From Acorus gramineus (lineage: Eukaryota; Streptophyta; Magnoliopsida; Acorales; Acoraceae): 64,000 nt of DNA. The notes below the pieces were generated by a model, which was given only the letters and a program-made list of their open reading frames with translations, searched no databases and was not told where the DNA came from. A program made the position numbers and the translations under genes. The stretch covers positions 7,958,063-8,022,062 of the forward strand of contig CM060848.1 of assembly GCA_030737835.1 (NCBI GenBank), given 5' to 3'. Of the stretch, positions 22,860-33,411 are shown one piece after another (position 1 is the stretch's first letter; each line of letters begins with the position of its first letter).

Positions 22860-24791
22860 ATCCTATCCAACATGGTGCATGCAACACCAAGAACACGCAT
22901 GTCCGTCTTCGCAGCACCTAGCTCGCAGGGCCTTTCACAGGCACGGTCACATAGACATAGCCACAAAGACTTGGGTCCTACATTCTCGGACCTGGCCACG
23001 TAGACGTACGCCCACCTAGACATTGGCCACTAAGACCGAGCCACCTAGACGAAATGCATGCATTTGATAATCTACCATATCTTCAAAACCACAAAAAAAA
23101 AACAGAGCATGCACGATCTTAACATACAGACCATAATATGATAAACATATCAACAAAAGCATGCTCACATTTTTATATCTAAACTAGCAGTTATATTCCA
23201 TAAAATAAGACGATCTTAGCATGAATACATAATATATATTCCTTTGAAATCTATATATGAGACTCAAGTCCACTCACCTCTAGTCCATGCAATACAAATC
23301 GATACACGTACATGAACGCTACACACTCGCACGTGAATAACCTAGCACAACAATTATGCGATAATAAATAAAAAAACCATTCAATCATGACCCAAACAAC
23401 TAACAACTAACTTACAACAACATTGGCCCAATAATCCCAAGAGCCCATACTTAATAGACTCACAATCCGCAACTCTCGTCAAAGGCCTAATGAAAATCCC
23501 AACTCCAAATAAATATTAAAATATTCATATACTCACAATGATCATCTGATAATCAGTATCCATTTATTTCATAAGGCCCACATAATCGATCAATCCTCGA
23601 ATAAATAATTAGATAAATCCAATAAGGCCCCACTACAACTCCAATGTTAACTCAACCAATTTACATCCAAATAACCATAATATCCAATTAATATTCATTG
23701 ATCACACTAAACCAAATTATCAATTTAAGATCTAATTTGAGTCACAAAGATCAATAAAATCATCAAAACCCAGAAATCAAATTATACTCATTAAACAGCC
23801 ATTTGGGATCCCTTTAATCTCTAAAATTCATCAAACTTGGTCATGAAGCTAAATATTAGATTCTAAGAAACTACACATAAATATTTGAAAAAGCATAACT
23901 TTCTACCTATAACTCCGAATTGGACGATTTATGATTCGTTGGAACGATCTTTTCAAAATATATTTCTGTTTCTGAAATACATTTTTCCCAAAAATGATCC
24001 CTTGATGGTCAAAAACACAGTTTAACGTCCAAGTATATAATCAACCCGAAAATAACTCTTTAATTCCCAAAACCAATAAATCTAATTTGATCTTAAGAAA
24101 TCCATTGAGACCCATTAAAACCTAATCAAATAATCATCTAATTAAAATCAATCAACCCTAACCCTAATCCATCAACCTTCTTCCCCAAACAATCGATTGA
24201 CACAATCATCTCCTAACCAAAATAAACTGAAATACTAAACAACAAAATCAATAGAGAATGATTTATCACCTTCTTATGGTACACGACGGGTAGGGTTAGA
24301 TTATCACCACCCTTCATGCCTTATGTGATTTGGATGAAAACCCTAACCCAAAACGTGCTATTTAAAGTGGGTTTACCAAAATTACAGAACGACCCCTTAA
24401 GTATTCTAGGTTTACAACTAGGTCCCTATCCAATTTACAAACACATTCCTATCCATTTTGCAAATAGATCCCTAAAGGCTATTAAAAAGTTTTCTGGATT
24501 CGCAACCAGATTCTGAGCCCAATAACTTGACACTTAAGCCTAAAAATCTAATTTCCCGAACTCCGAATCTCACCAAATTTCAACCAAAGTATCTTGAGAC
24601 TATAAAGATCTCTGGAAAAATACAAAATAAATATTTCAAGATCAATTTATAATTATCATAAATATAAATCAAATTGGACCCATTTGGGCTCACCGCCAAA
24701 TCCAAAAAAATGAAATAATAAAATTTCAATTTAAAATTTTCATTATATATTTAAAATAAATATATAAGGCTAAAAATACAAAGACGTTACA

Positions 24792-25850
24792 ATCCGAGAG
24801 AGGAGCCACCCAATGAATTTCCTGGGTCTCCAATGTTGGCTCAGTAATGCTAATGCAAAAGTTATCTCTCAATTGGATTACATCTGGAATGAGGATAGAT
24901 TTGAAAGGAAGGGGGGTGAATTTTTGTTTGATGTCTCATATGACCAAGGAGAGAACTACATCCATTTGCAGAGATTTATCTTGGGAGATTCTTCGATTTC
25001 TCGCCATCCATTTTGGCCAAACCAATGTAGAGAGAGCAGCCTGCATTATCTTCTTTGGAACTTCAGCTTTGAACTTGAGATCAAGCCAAATAATCTCAGG
25101 GAGGAGAGAAGAGATCATGCTCTTTGTAATTCCTGTTTTATATAGTATTGCTTGCCATAAAAAACAAGAGAATAGACATTGGAAAAAAAGATGTTGGCTG
25201 GTTTCAGGGCTTAAATTGCATATCTTGCAAGTTGGGTCCGAGATGAGATTTTTACGAAACAACCTTTCCAAAGTTGGCAGTTTATCTAAACATGCAAGCC
25301 ACAATGTGAATGCATGTTTTGGAACCTGTGACTACTGCCAGACCCAGTCAGACCACACCTTTTTTTCATTATGTTGTCGCACAGCTTTCCAGGACTCTTT
25401 GAGGTCGAGGGATCCAAATTTGCTAGGTCACCATATAAGTTCATCCCTGCCCTGTCCACAAATTTCAATCTGCGCAATTTCAGCCCAAAGTTGCAAGTTC
25501 TGCTGGCCATCTTCTTGGTTTGGACCATGTGCCTTGACTGATGAGTTTGCACACCTTCGCATCTTTCACTGGGCCCAACAAATTGTAGTTTCTTTCCCCA
25601 AAGTGAGCTCTAAGCCTTCACCCCCAAGCCAAGGGTCTGAGTTCAAGTTTATGTGTTCCCCATCATAGATTATATATCTAACATGCTGTGTAATCCAGGG
25701 TATAGATGCTAGTATCTTTCGCCAGACAGCAGTGCTGGTGGGTCTTGATTCAACTTCCCATATTGACTTCTTCTTTAGATAGTGGCTATGAATCCAGTTC
25801 ACCCAAAGGCTTTGTTTGTTGGCTGCAATGTCCCAAAAGTGCACCCCAAT
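24792..25850 (-). pseudogene. LINE ORF2 remnant: connecting region and zf-RVT domain
   Basis: Minus-strand frames 25844-25566 and 25304-24936 carry the region after reverse transcriptase and the zf-RVT zinc-binding domain (C-x2-C at CKIC, then HLFFQC). Between them the homology is interrupted by a frame change and stops. This is typical of an old plant L1 copy, and no reverse-transcriptase active site is present because of 5' truncation. Confidence 0.82.
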
Positions 25851-26077
25851 AGCAGCTAGATTCCAATATGATATTTTTTTGATGCCAAGACCCCCTTCTT
25901 CCTTTGGACTACAGACAGTAGGCCAGTTAGCATAGTGTGTAGTTCGCTTTTCTAGTTTATCCCGTCAGAGGAAGTCTCTGATCAACTTCTCCACCTCCTT
26001 GACTGTTCTCTTCATAAGTGAGTAAGCCTTTATCTAGTATAAGTGGAGGCCATTGAACACTGTCTTGGCTAGCTCCA

Positions 26078-26086
26078 ATCTATGTT
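26078..26086. repeat. LINE target site duplication, right copy
   Basis: ATCTATGTT, partner of 21488-21496. It marks the 5' end of the truncated LINE. Confidence 0.7.
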
Positions 26087-28529
26087 GCCATCAGTTATCT
26101 TCCATCTCAATGTTCCACAAGTGAAGCATGAAGTCAGGTTGCAGATTCTCTCTAATATAACATGCAATCATTAGGACATGCATGAATCTTGTCATAACTC
26201 AATCCCAACTCCCGAATAATCTTCTTCAGTGTTTCGACTATATCAAAGTCATATCAGTGAAGGAAGCATCACAACATCCTCAGTTTTCGTACGTATATTT
26301 ACAACATTACATATTCAAAACTGCAATATAAAAAACTCTTTAACAAAATTCATTTTAGTTAAATTGCAAGATGGACTGTGGGACAGTGATTATTCATATT
26401 ATGAGACAGCATGCCCTTCATGTAGAATTGCTAACAAACATGACAAGGAATGTGTGCACATACATCAGAACACACCTCATAATAAATTTCCTAAGTGACA
26501 AAAAGATGACATACACAGATATATGATGATCACAGAGTTAGAACAATGTAGCTTGATTGGTGACTCTGAGTGTTTAGTAATGTATATATATGAAAATTTT
26601 GTTATGTATATGAGTGCAAAACAAATTTTGAAAGATGCAAACATCTTTAGAATATATTGTGATGTGTTTAAATGAAAAATTATAATTTCTTATGCTTTGT
26701 ATGTTTTGAAGAATGTAAAGCAAGTGGTATTGGTTGATTGTTGATCACTAACATAGACTATGATTTATGCTAAATGTATCTAAAATTTGGAACATGTAGC
26801 AGTATTGTTACATAAAGTTACAATAATGTAAGTAGTTTAAACTGCAATGTAACTAACTTTTTATCAATGTAACTAACAATTTAAAAATGTAACTGAATTA
26901 TGATAAATGTAACTCAGTCTCTTGAAGAGCACATTACAAAACCTTTCAGAAATCAATAAAAATGTTACAAAACATGTCACTAAAAAAAGAAAACAAATGC
27001 TAAGGAAAATAAAGGAATCACAAAGCAGCAGATCCAACAGCTTCACCAACATTTTGGACATTGCAATTTTCATAAATCTTCACTTTTTTTCTCCTTGGCT
27101 TGAAAATCTTAGATGCCTTCCTTTTCAATGGAGCCACCTCTTACTTCGACCCTTGATTAGAGAGTGAATAATTCAGTCTGGCCATGATTTTTCACCAACA
27201 GTACTACAGTTAGAAATTTATGTCGAAAAGTTTATCAGAGATACATGCAAGAAATGTAACTGATTTTTGAATGTTGCTCAACAAGCCAATGCCAATATAA
27301 CATCAACACTCTAAAAGTTTCTCCAGAAAACAATTTTAACATAAAAAAAACAGTAGATTCTAACATGAAACATGAAATCCAATAAGAAAAATGAAAACAA
27401 ATGAAAAAACAAATAATAACAATGGTCAATTGATCAATTGTTATTTTAGATCAGATCACATGCTGAAAGTCCTCCAACAAATAAATCAGAGGTTCAAAAA
27501 CTAGAAAAAATCTTCTGATCTGCTTCTCTGTGTTCTTATAAAAAAATTATAGTGTTGAAAAAAAAATTATCGATGATGATGGACAATTAACAATTCAATT
27601 GTCATAACAAAATAAAACGGTAATTTAATCTCCATTAATCCTTCCACATAAGAAAATTCTAAGCGACCATTAAATGTGGAGAGTGATTATCGAAAATGGT
27701 TTCAAGGGTATATTAGTATTATCACCTATGCCACCTCATGGGGCTTACATAGGTTCTACAAGATGGGGCTTGTGAATCATTTCCCTTAAAATATTCTTGT
27801 AATTGTCTGAAATCTTTACAAATTAGAACAAAAATTATATTCAGACACTCAACTAAAAATAACCAAAATCTATGAGACACAATATAATTACTTGAAAATT
27901 GCTTCAAATAAAATGCCTAGGGTAGCTGATCTCCATATTGAAACCAAACCAATCCTAAATACCCATAAAAAATATTTTGTTTATCTTTGTCATTCATATT
28001 TCTTTCACCTTATTAATGATAAAAAAGATATAACAAATCCTTGAAAGAAGTAAAAATAATATCATAATACACAAATGCATAATTTGATATTCTATTAATA
28101 AATCCAAATAGACGACATGTCTGACAATAAAAACTATTTGTGGATAAAAAATAAATTTATTAATGGGTGTTTCAACAAATCACAAATAAAAATGAATTAA
28201 AAGAGAAGAGGAGAACCTGGTGGTTGTTTTGTCGCACGGGATTGGAGGATGCAGAGGAGATGATGGAGAAGGGTTGTGGGACTAGAGGAGAGGAGATGGA
28301 GAAGGGCTGACGTTGATAGTGGGGGTTTAATTTCAAATTTATTAGAATCTTTAGTGGTGGAATAATGTAAAATGGTAGAGAGAGAGACCAGTCCTTTTTT
28401 TTTCTTGTTTTACGGGGAAGCAATCATGGCCGAGGAATTGTAGTAGAATTGAGAGAAGACGCTGATTTTTTGCCTCTCTTGATTCTCATATATTTTGCAA
28501 GATTCATAATTACAATATAATTATATGGA
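26087..28529 (-). mobile_element. CACTA element, transposase N-terminal remnant and noncoding interior
   Basis: The part near 26087-26250 is TNP2 homology: CGTLRWKD-like, then IHACPNDCMLY and IIRELGLSYDK. Beyond it I see AT-rich interior without confident coding. A GA-rich patch at 28220-28310 may be a promoter or leader of the element. Small frames here do not resemble known proteins. Confidence 0.55.
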
Positions 28530-28862
28530 TACTAAATGTACCTTTTAAATTTAATTGTGAATATGCTTTTTGTGACATTTCATTAGTGTATTCACTTAAT
28601 AAATACAAATGGTAAAATTTCAATTATGTTTGTCACCAATAAATATCATTTGTAACCTTTTTAACAAGTGTGTTATAATAACTGGTATTTATGTGACACA
28701 TTTTAAGCAGCTATCATAAAAATAGAATTTTGCGATAAACAAATGTAATAGTCATCAAAAACTATGTTTTTTGTGACATGCATTCTTGGCTGTTACCTAA
28801 CGATAGTTTTAGGTGATAGCTATTCAAAATGTCTGTCACCAAAACCCTGTTTTGTTGTATTG
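28530..28862 (-). repeat. CACTA subterminal repeat region and terminus
   Basis: Repeated TGTGACA/TGTCACC-type words in both orientations end at TTTTGTTGTATTG (28862), near-canonical for a CACTA 13-bp terminal inverted repeat. Confidence 0.7.
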
Positions 28863-29310
28863 GATGTTGGGCATTGAAGCCCAGAGCACCCCAGATAAGC
28901 TATATCATAATAGTGTTTCCCCAGAATAGAGGAATAGATGTTTTGTTTTTCTGGAGGGTATGACAACCCCTGGTCGGCTCCTTCAACTATTATAATGCCC
29001 AAGGCTGGATAGGATTTGAGAGAACCTCATGGACAAGACAGCAAAAAGAAGGTGTGCACCCCTGGGGAGCTCCTTCAACCATTGTAATGTCTAGGCTAGA
29101 TAGGATTTGGAATCTCTGCACGAACTTAAACAACCATAATTTGCTTTTGCTTTGATGCATCCAACAGTGCAAAATAATTAGCTGATGCATAGAAATCCCT
29201 TCATAGAGCTATCTTTGTGCTAATTTGCTTCTTTATTTGTTGTCCCTTCATATTTTTGTTCTTGGAGTTTTTTTTTTTCTTTTCTTTTTGGTTATTCGAA
29301 GTCTCATTTG
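28863..29310. other. Intergenic stretch with an imperfect short duplication
   Basis: No gene seen. Two similar segments at about 28960-29010 and 29060-29110 share GGCTCCTTCAACNATTNTAATG-like sequence and look like a small diverged duplication. Confidence 0.45.
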
Positions 29311-30368
29311 TGGGACCGGATTATCAGGTCCATATTTTATCAGTTTGGTCAGTAGCCATTCAGAGCCTGATACATGTACAAAATATGCAATGAAAAAGAG
29401 TGATAAGGGAAGCACTCAATTACCATGAGCTTTCCTTCTTCTTTGTTTCTTTCTTTCCTCCCCCTGTCCCCTTGCACACTATTTTTCCACTCCCAATGTT
29501 ACTGAAAACCCTCCATGTCTACATCTCTATAAATCTCTAAATCAATTTAAATTGGATTTATTTTTAAATGTATTTTTTCAGATGTATGGATATGTACATA
29601 ACTTCCTTATCATGTGTTGGAGGTTTTTTTTTTTTTTGCTAGATTATGGCATGTTGAGGCTCCAATACAAATTTTATTCGAATTATAGAATTTTGTTAGA
29701 TGAGAGGAGTGGATAAAGTTTCAGTATTGATCATGTAAATGTGATAAATTGCATAATTTTATGTTGAACATGTAAATAAAATTTTATTGTGTTGATCATG
29801 TGAATGTGTTGAATTGCATAATTTTAAAATTAATATTGTAAAATGACCCAAACTTAGATACTATTGAATCAAACTGAACGATTTATAAATCAAATAAAAT
29901 TCTACAATGTGAATTAAAATTTGTATTGGAGCCTCCCACATGCTATAACCCAGCAAAAAAAATCTCTAGCACATGATAAGGAAGTCATGTACATATCCAT
30001 ACATTAGAAAATATATATATATTCAACAATTTCTATTTTAGGAATTGATTTAGAGATTTATAGAGATGGAGGGTTTTAAGGAACATACGGAGTGAAAAAT
30101 TAGAGTGCAAGGATAAATGGGAAGAAAGGAAAAAAAAAAAAGGAAATAAAAGGTTAGAGAGTTTCAGGGAAGAGAGAGATAAAAACGGTTAATGTGATAG
30201 GGGGTTTGGGAATAAAAGAAAAGAAAAAAAAAAAGCTCATGGTAACTGAGAGCTCCATTAGCACCCTTTTTTTTTTATCACGCTGAATGTATATGTTGTA
30301 CAGGTGTCAGGCTCTGAATGGTCACTGAATCAACCCATAAAATATGGGCCTCACTGAATCCGATCCCC
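29311..30368. mobile_element. Large imperfect foldback (inverted-repeat) element
   Basis: The left arm, about 29311-29702, is the reverse complement of the right arm, about 29888-30368. Paired landmarks are CCATTCAGAGCCTGA on the left and TCAGGCTCTGAATGG on the right. ACCCTCCATGTCTACATC pairs with the GATGGAGGGTTTT region, and GAGGCTCCAATACAAATTTT pairs with AAAATTTGTATTGGAGCCTC. The ~185-bp spacer contains a diverged ~90-bp tandem pair with ATTGCATAATTTTA. No coding sequence. Arms of 400-480 bp suggest a Mutator-like or foldback element. I could not assign a target duplication. Confidence 0.75.
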
Positions 30369-30398
30369 TCTTTTATCCATGTCTAGTATTTTACGTCT

Positions 30399-30407
30399 TA
30401 TTTAATT
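30399..30407. repeat. 9-bp target site duplication, left copy
   Basis: TATTTAATT, repeated exactly at 31323-31331. Nine bases is the Mutator superfamily length. Confidence 0.85.
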
Positions 30408-31322
30408 GGGTTAAAGACATCTAAGTCCCTACAAACATGGGAAAACCCATATAAGTCCCTACTAAAATTAGGACAGACGTACGAGTCCCTGAAAACTCAG
30501 AAAAACCCAATTATCATCCCTGAGTTAAATTTTCATCCAAACTTAACGGAATATTCCCAGAATATTCTGTCACATATAATTGTGTTGACATTGAAGTCCT
30601 TATAACCCCTGAAAGACTTTTACATTAAATTGTGTACACATTGCAGTCCCTGTAAACAATCATAAAGACAAATTAGTCCTTGCAAAAGACAAAATTGCCC
30701 CTGAAAGATTTTTACATTTAATTGGATAGACATTACAGTCCTTATAAATAATCGTAAAGACAAATTGGTACATGTAAAAGACAAAAATGCCCCTGAAGAA
30801 TTTTTACATTTAATTGTGTAGAAATTACAGTATTTTAGAGGGTATTTAATTTTTAAATTGCAATGTCTGCACAATTAAATGTAAAAATCTTTCAAGGGTA
30901 TTTTTGTCTTTTAGAGGGACCAATTTGTCTTTACGATTGTTTATAAGGACTGTAATGTCTATTCAATTATATGTAAAAGTCTTTCAAGGGCAATTTTATC
31001 TTTTACAGGGACTAATTTGTCTTTATGATTATTTATAGGGACTACAATATATACACAATTTAATGTAAAAGTCTTTTAGGGGTAATTTTATCTTTTGCAG
31101 GGACTAATTTGTCTTTATGACTGTTTATAAGGACTTCAATGTCTATACAATTATATGTGATGGAATATTCTAGGAATATTCCATTACATTTGGATGGAAA
31201 TTTAACTCAGGGATGATAATTGGGTTTTTCTGAGTTTTCAGGGACTCGTACGTCTGTCCTAATTTTAGTAGGGACTTATATGGGTTTTCCTATGTTTGTA
31301 GGGACTTAGATGTCTTTAACCC
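30408..31322. mobile_element. Mutator-like foldback MITE (915 bp) with tandem repeats in both arms
   Basis: The element starts GGGTTAAAGACATCTAAGTC and ends with its inverted counterpart, so each half is nearly the reverse complement of the other about a centre near 30865. An exact 9-bp duplication, TATTTAATT, flanks it. Each arm contains about three copies of a ~92-bp unit (TTTTACATTTAATTG, then ACATTACAGTCC, AAAGACAAATT, AAAGACAAAATTGCCCC). There is no open reading frame. The structure could fold into one very long hairpin RNA if transcribed. Confidence 0.88.
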
Positions 31323-31331
31323 TATTTAATT
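31323..31331. repeat. 9-bp target site duplication, right copy
   Basis: Exact partner of TATTTAATT at 30399-30407. Confidence 0.85.
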
Positions 31332-31336
31332 TACAC

Positions 31337-32192
31337 TAGGGGTCCATTTGGTAACATGTTTGGGGTTGTTTTTAGCTTTTATGAAAGCTAAAAATCTCAA
31401 ACTGAATGTCAAACACCATTGCTTAAATGAAAAGCCACCTTCCGATTCTGTAAAAAAATGTGTATTGAAATATGTGATTTATAAAGCGAAAAAAGGTATG
31501 CTTTCTGAGATTTTTATATTTTGAAATCAAACCATAGCTATGCAAAAGACTATATTACCCATGCATTTTCATAAATTACAACTCTATATCCACATGAAAC
31601 CCTCGAATATTTTCTTCTTCCCGTTCATGTTTTTTTTTTTTTGTCTCCCCTTGAGACCCCAAATGATGGAAGGTCCGATTCATGAAAATGATGAGGATCT
31701 CGTTAACAAGGCACATTTAAAAACCATAGATCAAAATAGTTTGCATTTGGAAGAGAGGATGAAAAGATTGATTGAGCGGCTGGTTAAGATCACTATCGGC
31801 ACACCGCCGAGAGGGTTGATGGTCGGCAGCCACGGTTGGGGGTAAAAATGTTCGAAGACAAACTGTCAAAGAGATGCTCATAGTGTGATGAGAAAGAATG
31901 GGACGTGGTGGTGAAACCCTCAATGGGTTTTTATTTGGTGAGGATGAGTGTTTATTTGGTGAAGATGGAGGCAAAAAAGTAATGTAACCCTTTTGTACTT
32001 TTTAATTATTGATTTGTAATAAAAAAAACACCCTGATTTCAAATATCTAAAAAGAGCTTCTGCTAGCAGCAACAAATATAATTCCTGAATTAAACAAAAA
32101 ATAGCCATAAAAATATATGATAAAAATGTAAGTGAAAAAACAGCTTTATACTTAAAACTACTTTTCAATCTGTGTTTTAAACGAACCCTGAA
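31337..32192. mobile_element. Possible hAT-like non-autonomous element
   Basis: The left end GGGGTCCATTTGGTAACATG and the right end, read inverted as CAGGGTTCGTTTAAAACAC, resemble each other and the GGGTTCGTTTGG ends common in plant hAT MITEs. No target duplication was recognised and the inside has no transposase. Low confidence. Confidence 0.35.
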
Positions 32193-33406
32193 TCATCATG
32201 AGTTCTGATCGTTTTGCGTACTTCATGCATATGAAGTTTGATGAGCTTTGTGTTTTTATATATCCATGAGGATTTTAACTTTTTCGGATTGTTTTTCTTT
32301 TTGTTAATTTATTACTTGCATGTCACACTATCACTAGTACGGGCCTCTCTGTTTCAGCCTCCAAGGAGGGTCGGTAGTCAATCCAAACTTTAAGTATCTT
32401 ATTGGATAGGGTATTAAGACTCCTATAACATGAAATAGCTTGGTATAAATCTATTTTAGGTGTTTGATTTTTCATAATCATAAGTGGGTCCATATTTATA
32501 TTTTTTTTTTTCATTTCAAATCAATTTTTTATACCTTATTCACATTTTATTTTTCATCAACCAATCACTCCAATCTTTATTGTTACGTTGACCGACGAGA
32601 ATAACTGAAAACACAACCAAACTGAAAAATCATTTATTTCATTGATAAAGTCAACAATACTTGAAATAGGTATAAACCCTAAAATAACTTATGCCTCTAT
32701 CTAAATGAGACAGATTTTTGTGGAGATTATTTAAGTGATGAATATTCACAGACTTTGTAGAGTTTCACATATTTTTATAGACTTCCACAGACTTTTGCGG
32801 AATTTCACAAATTAAATTTTATTGACTCTTATAGACTTTGACTTGTTTTTATAATTTTTAAAATAACAAATTTAAATATAAATTTATCTATAAAATATGT
32901 TTTTCAAATAAAATAAAATAAAATTTTAAGGTTCAACCCAAATATTCATACCGCCTCAGGGACTAAAAAAAATTCTTAATATTTTAGAGACCTAAAAATA
33001 ATTCACGGGTGTCTAAAAGGACCCCTAATTCCCCTATCTCAAATGCATACTGTTTTAATATCATCATTAAAAATATCATTTTTAATTAGATAAATATGTC
33101 ATTAGTTCACCATAAATATTGATGTCACGATCATCCCACATATGCTTAGCCATTGTTCTAAAAATCCCTTCTACACCCCGATTAATATTGTGCAGAAATA
33201 TAAGCATCCAAAGGCAAATCAAATCAAAGATTATGAAATTATTGCACATATAATTAACTAAATAATAAAATAAATATATATCTTTCAAAACTATTTATCA
33301 TTATAAATAATAAAATATAATAAAACTGATTGATTGCAATACAAACAAATTTACTATTCTCATATATTCATCAAATATATAAAATGATATCAATATTTCA
33401 TGCACA
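32193..33406. other. AT-rich intergenic DNA
   Basis: No gene seen. Around 32700-32860 short repeats of the type CACAGACTTTTGNGGAATTTCACA occur two to three times and may be a decayed MITE. Confidence 0.5.
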
Positions 33407-33411
33407 TAAGT
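33407..33411. repeat. 5-bp target site duplication of the LTR array, left copy
   Basis: TAAGT immediately before the first LTR; repeated at 47193-47197 immediately after the third LTR. Confidence 0.9.

Larger units (their letters stand above)
22256..24791 (-). mobile_element. Solo Ty3/Gypsy-type LTR (2.54 kb) inside the LINE RNase H region
   Basis: On the minus strand it runs from TGTAACGTCTTTGTATTTT to GGGGGCGTTACA. Its start and end resemble those of the array LTRs at 33412 (TGTAACACC ... GGGGCGTTACA). It contains the CACTGAGCGTGTGGTTGCTCAC block near 22650, as other large Gypsy LTRs here do. Long (AT)n runs at 22339-22381 and 22780-22852 are internal. No internal coding region is present, so it is a solo LTR. 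I do not see a clean 5-bp target duplication: the flanks read ATTCA and ATCCG. Confidence 0.8.
21497..26077 (-). mobile_element. 5'-truncated L1-type LINE inserted in the CACTA element
   Basis: On the minus strand it holds, in order, the end of the reverse transcriptase/thumb region (WPTVCSPKEEGGLGIKKI, about 25960-25860) and the connecting region (WVNWIHSHYLKKKSIW, NSDPWLGGEGLEL; 25844-25566). These are followed by the zf-RVT zinc-binding domain (CKICNLSPETSQHLFFQC; 25304-24936) and RNase H (WLKANTDGSKSDNRAGHGWLLWDHHG, then ESDSKVAVHW and SHIHREGNAPAD; 22250-21730). Its A tail appears as the T run at 21495-21504. A 9-bp duplication, ATCTATGTT, flanks it. A 2.5-kb LTR splits the RNase H region. 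Several in-frame stops make it dead. Confidence 0.88.
20681..28862 (-). mobile_element. CACTA (En/Spm) transposon with TNP2-type transposase, interrupted by a LINE
   Basis: Minus-strand transposase pieces lie on both sides of a LINE. At 26157-26245 lies ETLKKIIRELGLSYDKIHACPNDCMLY in two overlapping stretches. At 20681-21487 are VPAKVLHHFPLKPRLQRLFMSSK, then GLDNNIDVYMRPL, FQMHAALLWTINDFPAYA and the cysteine/histidine segment CYMAHRQFLPHDHSFR. Together these are the Transposase_21 (TNP2) signature of CACTA elements. The element's 5' end is at 28862, reading on minus CAATACAACAAAA, one base from the canonical CACTACAACAAAA. It is followed by several hundred bases of GTGACA-type subterminal repeats (28530-28850). 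The far terminus was not found and the transposase has in-frame stops, so it is dead. Confidence 0.85.

Noticed and set aside
22293-23003. Frames made of repeated Ile-Tyr
   Set aside because: Products of (AT)n microsatellites within a solo LTR.
24150-24180. CCCTAACCCTAA-like words as an interstitial telomere repeat
   Set aside because: Only two irregular units inside an LTR; not the plant TTTAGGG array.
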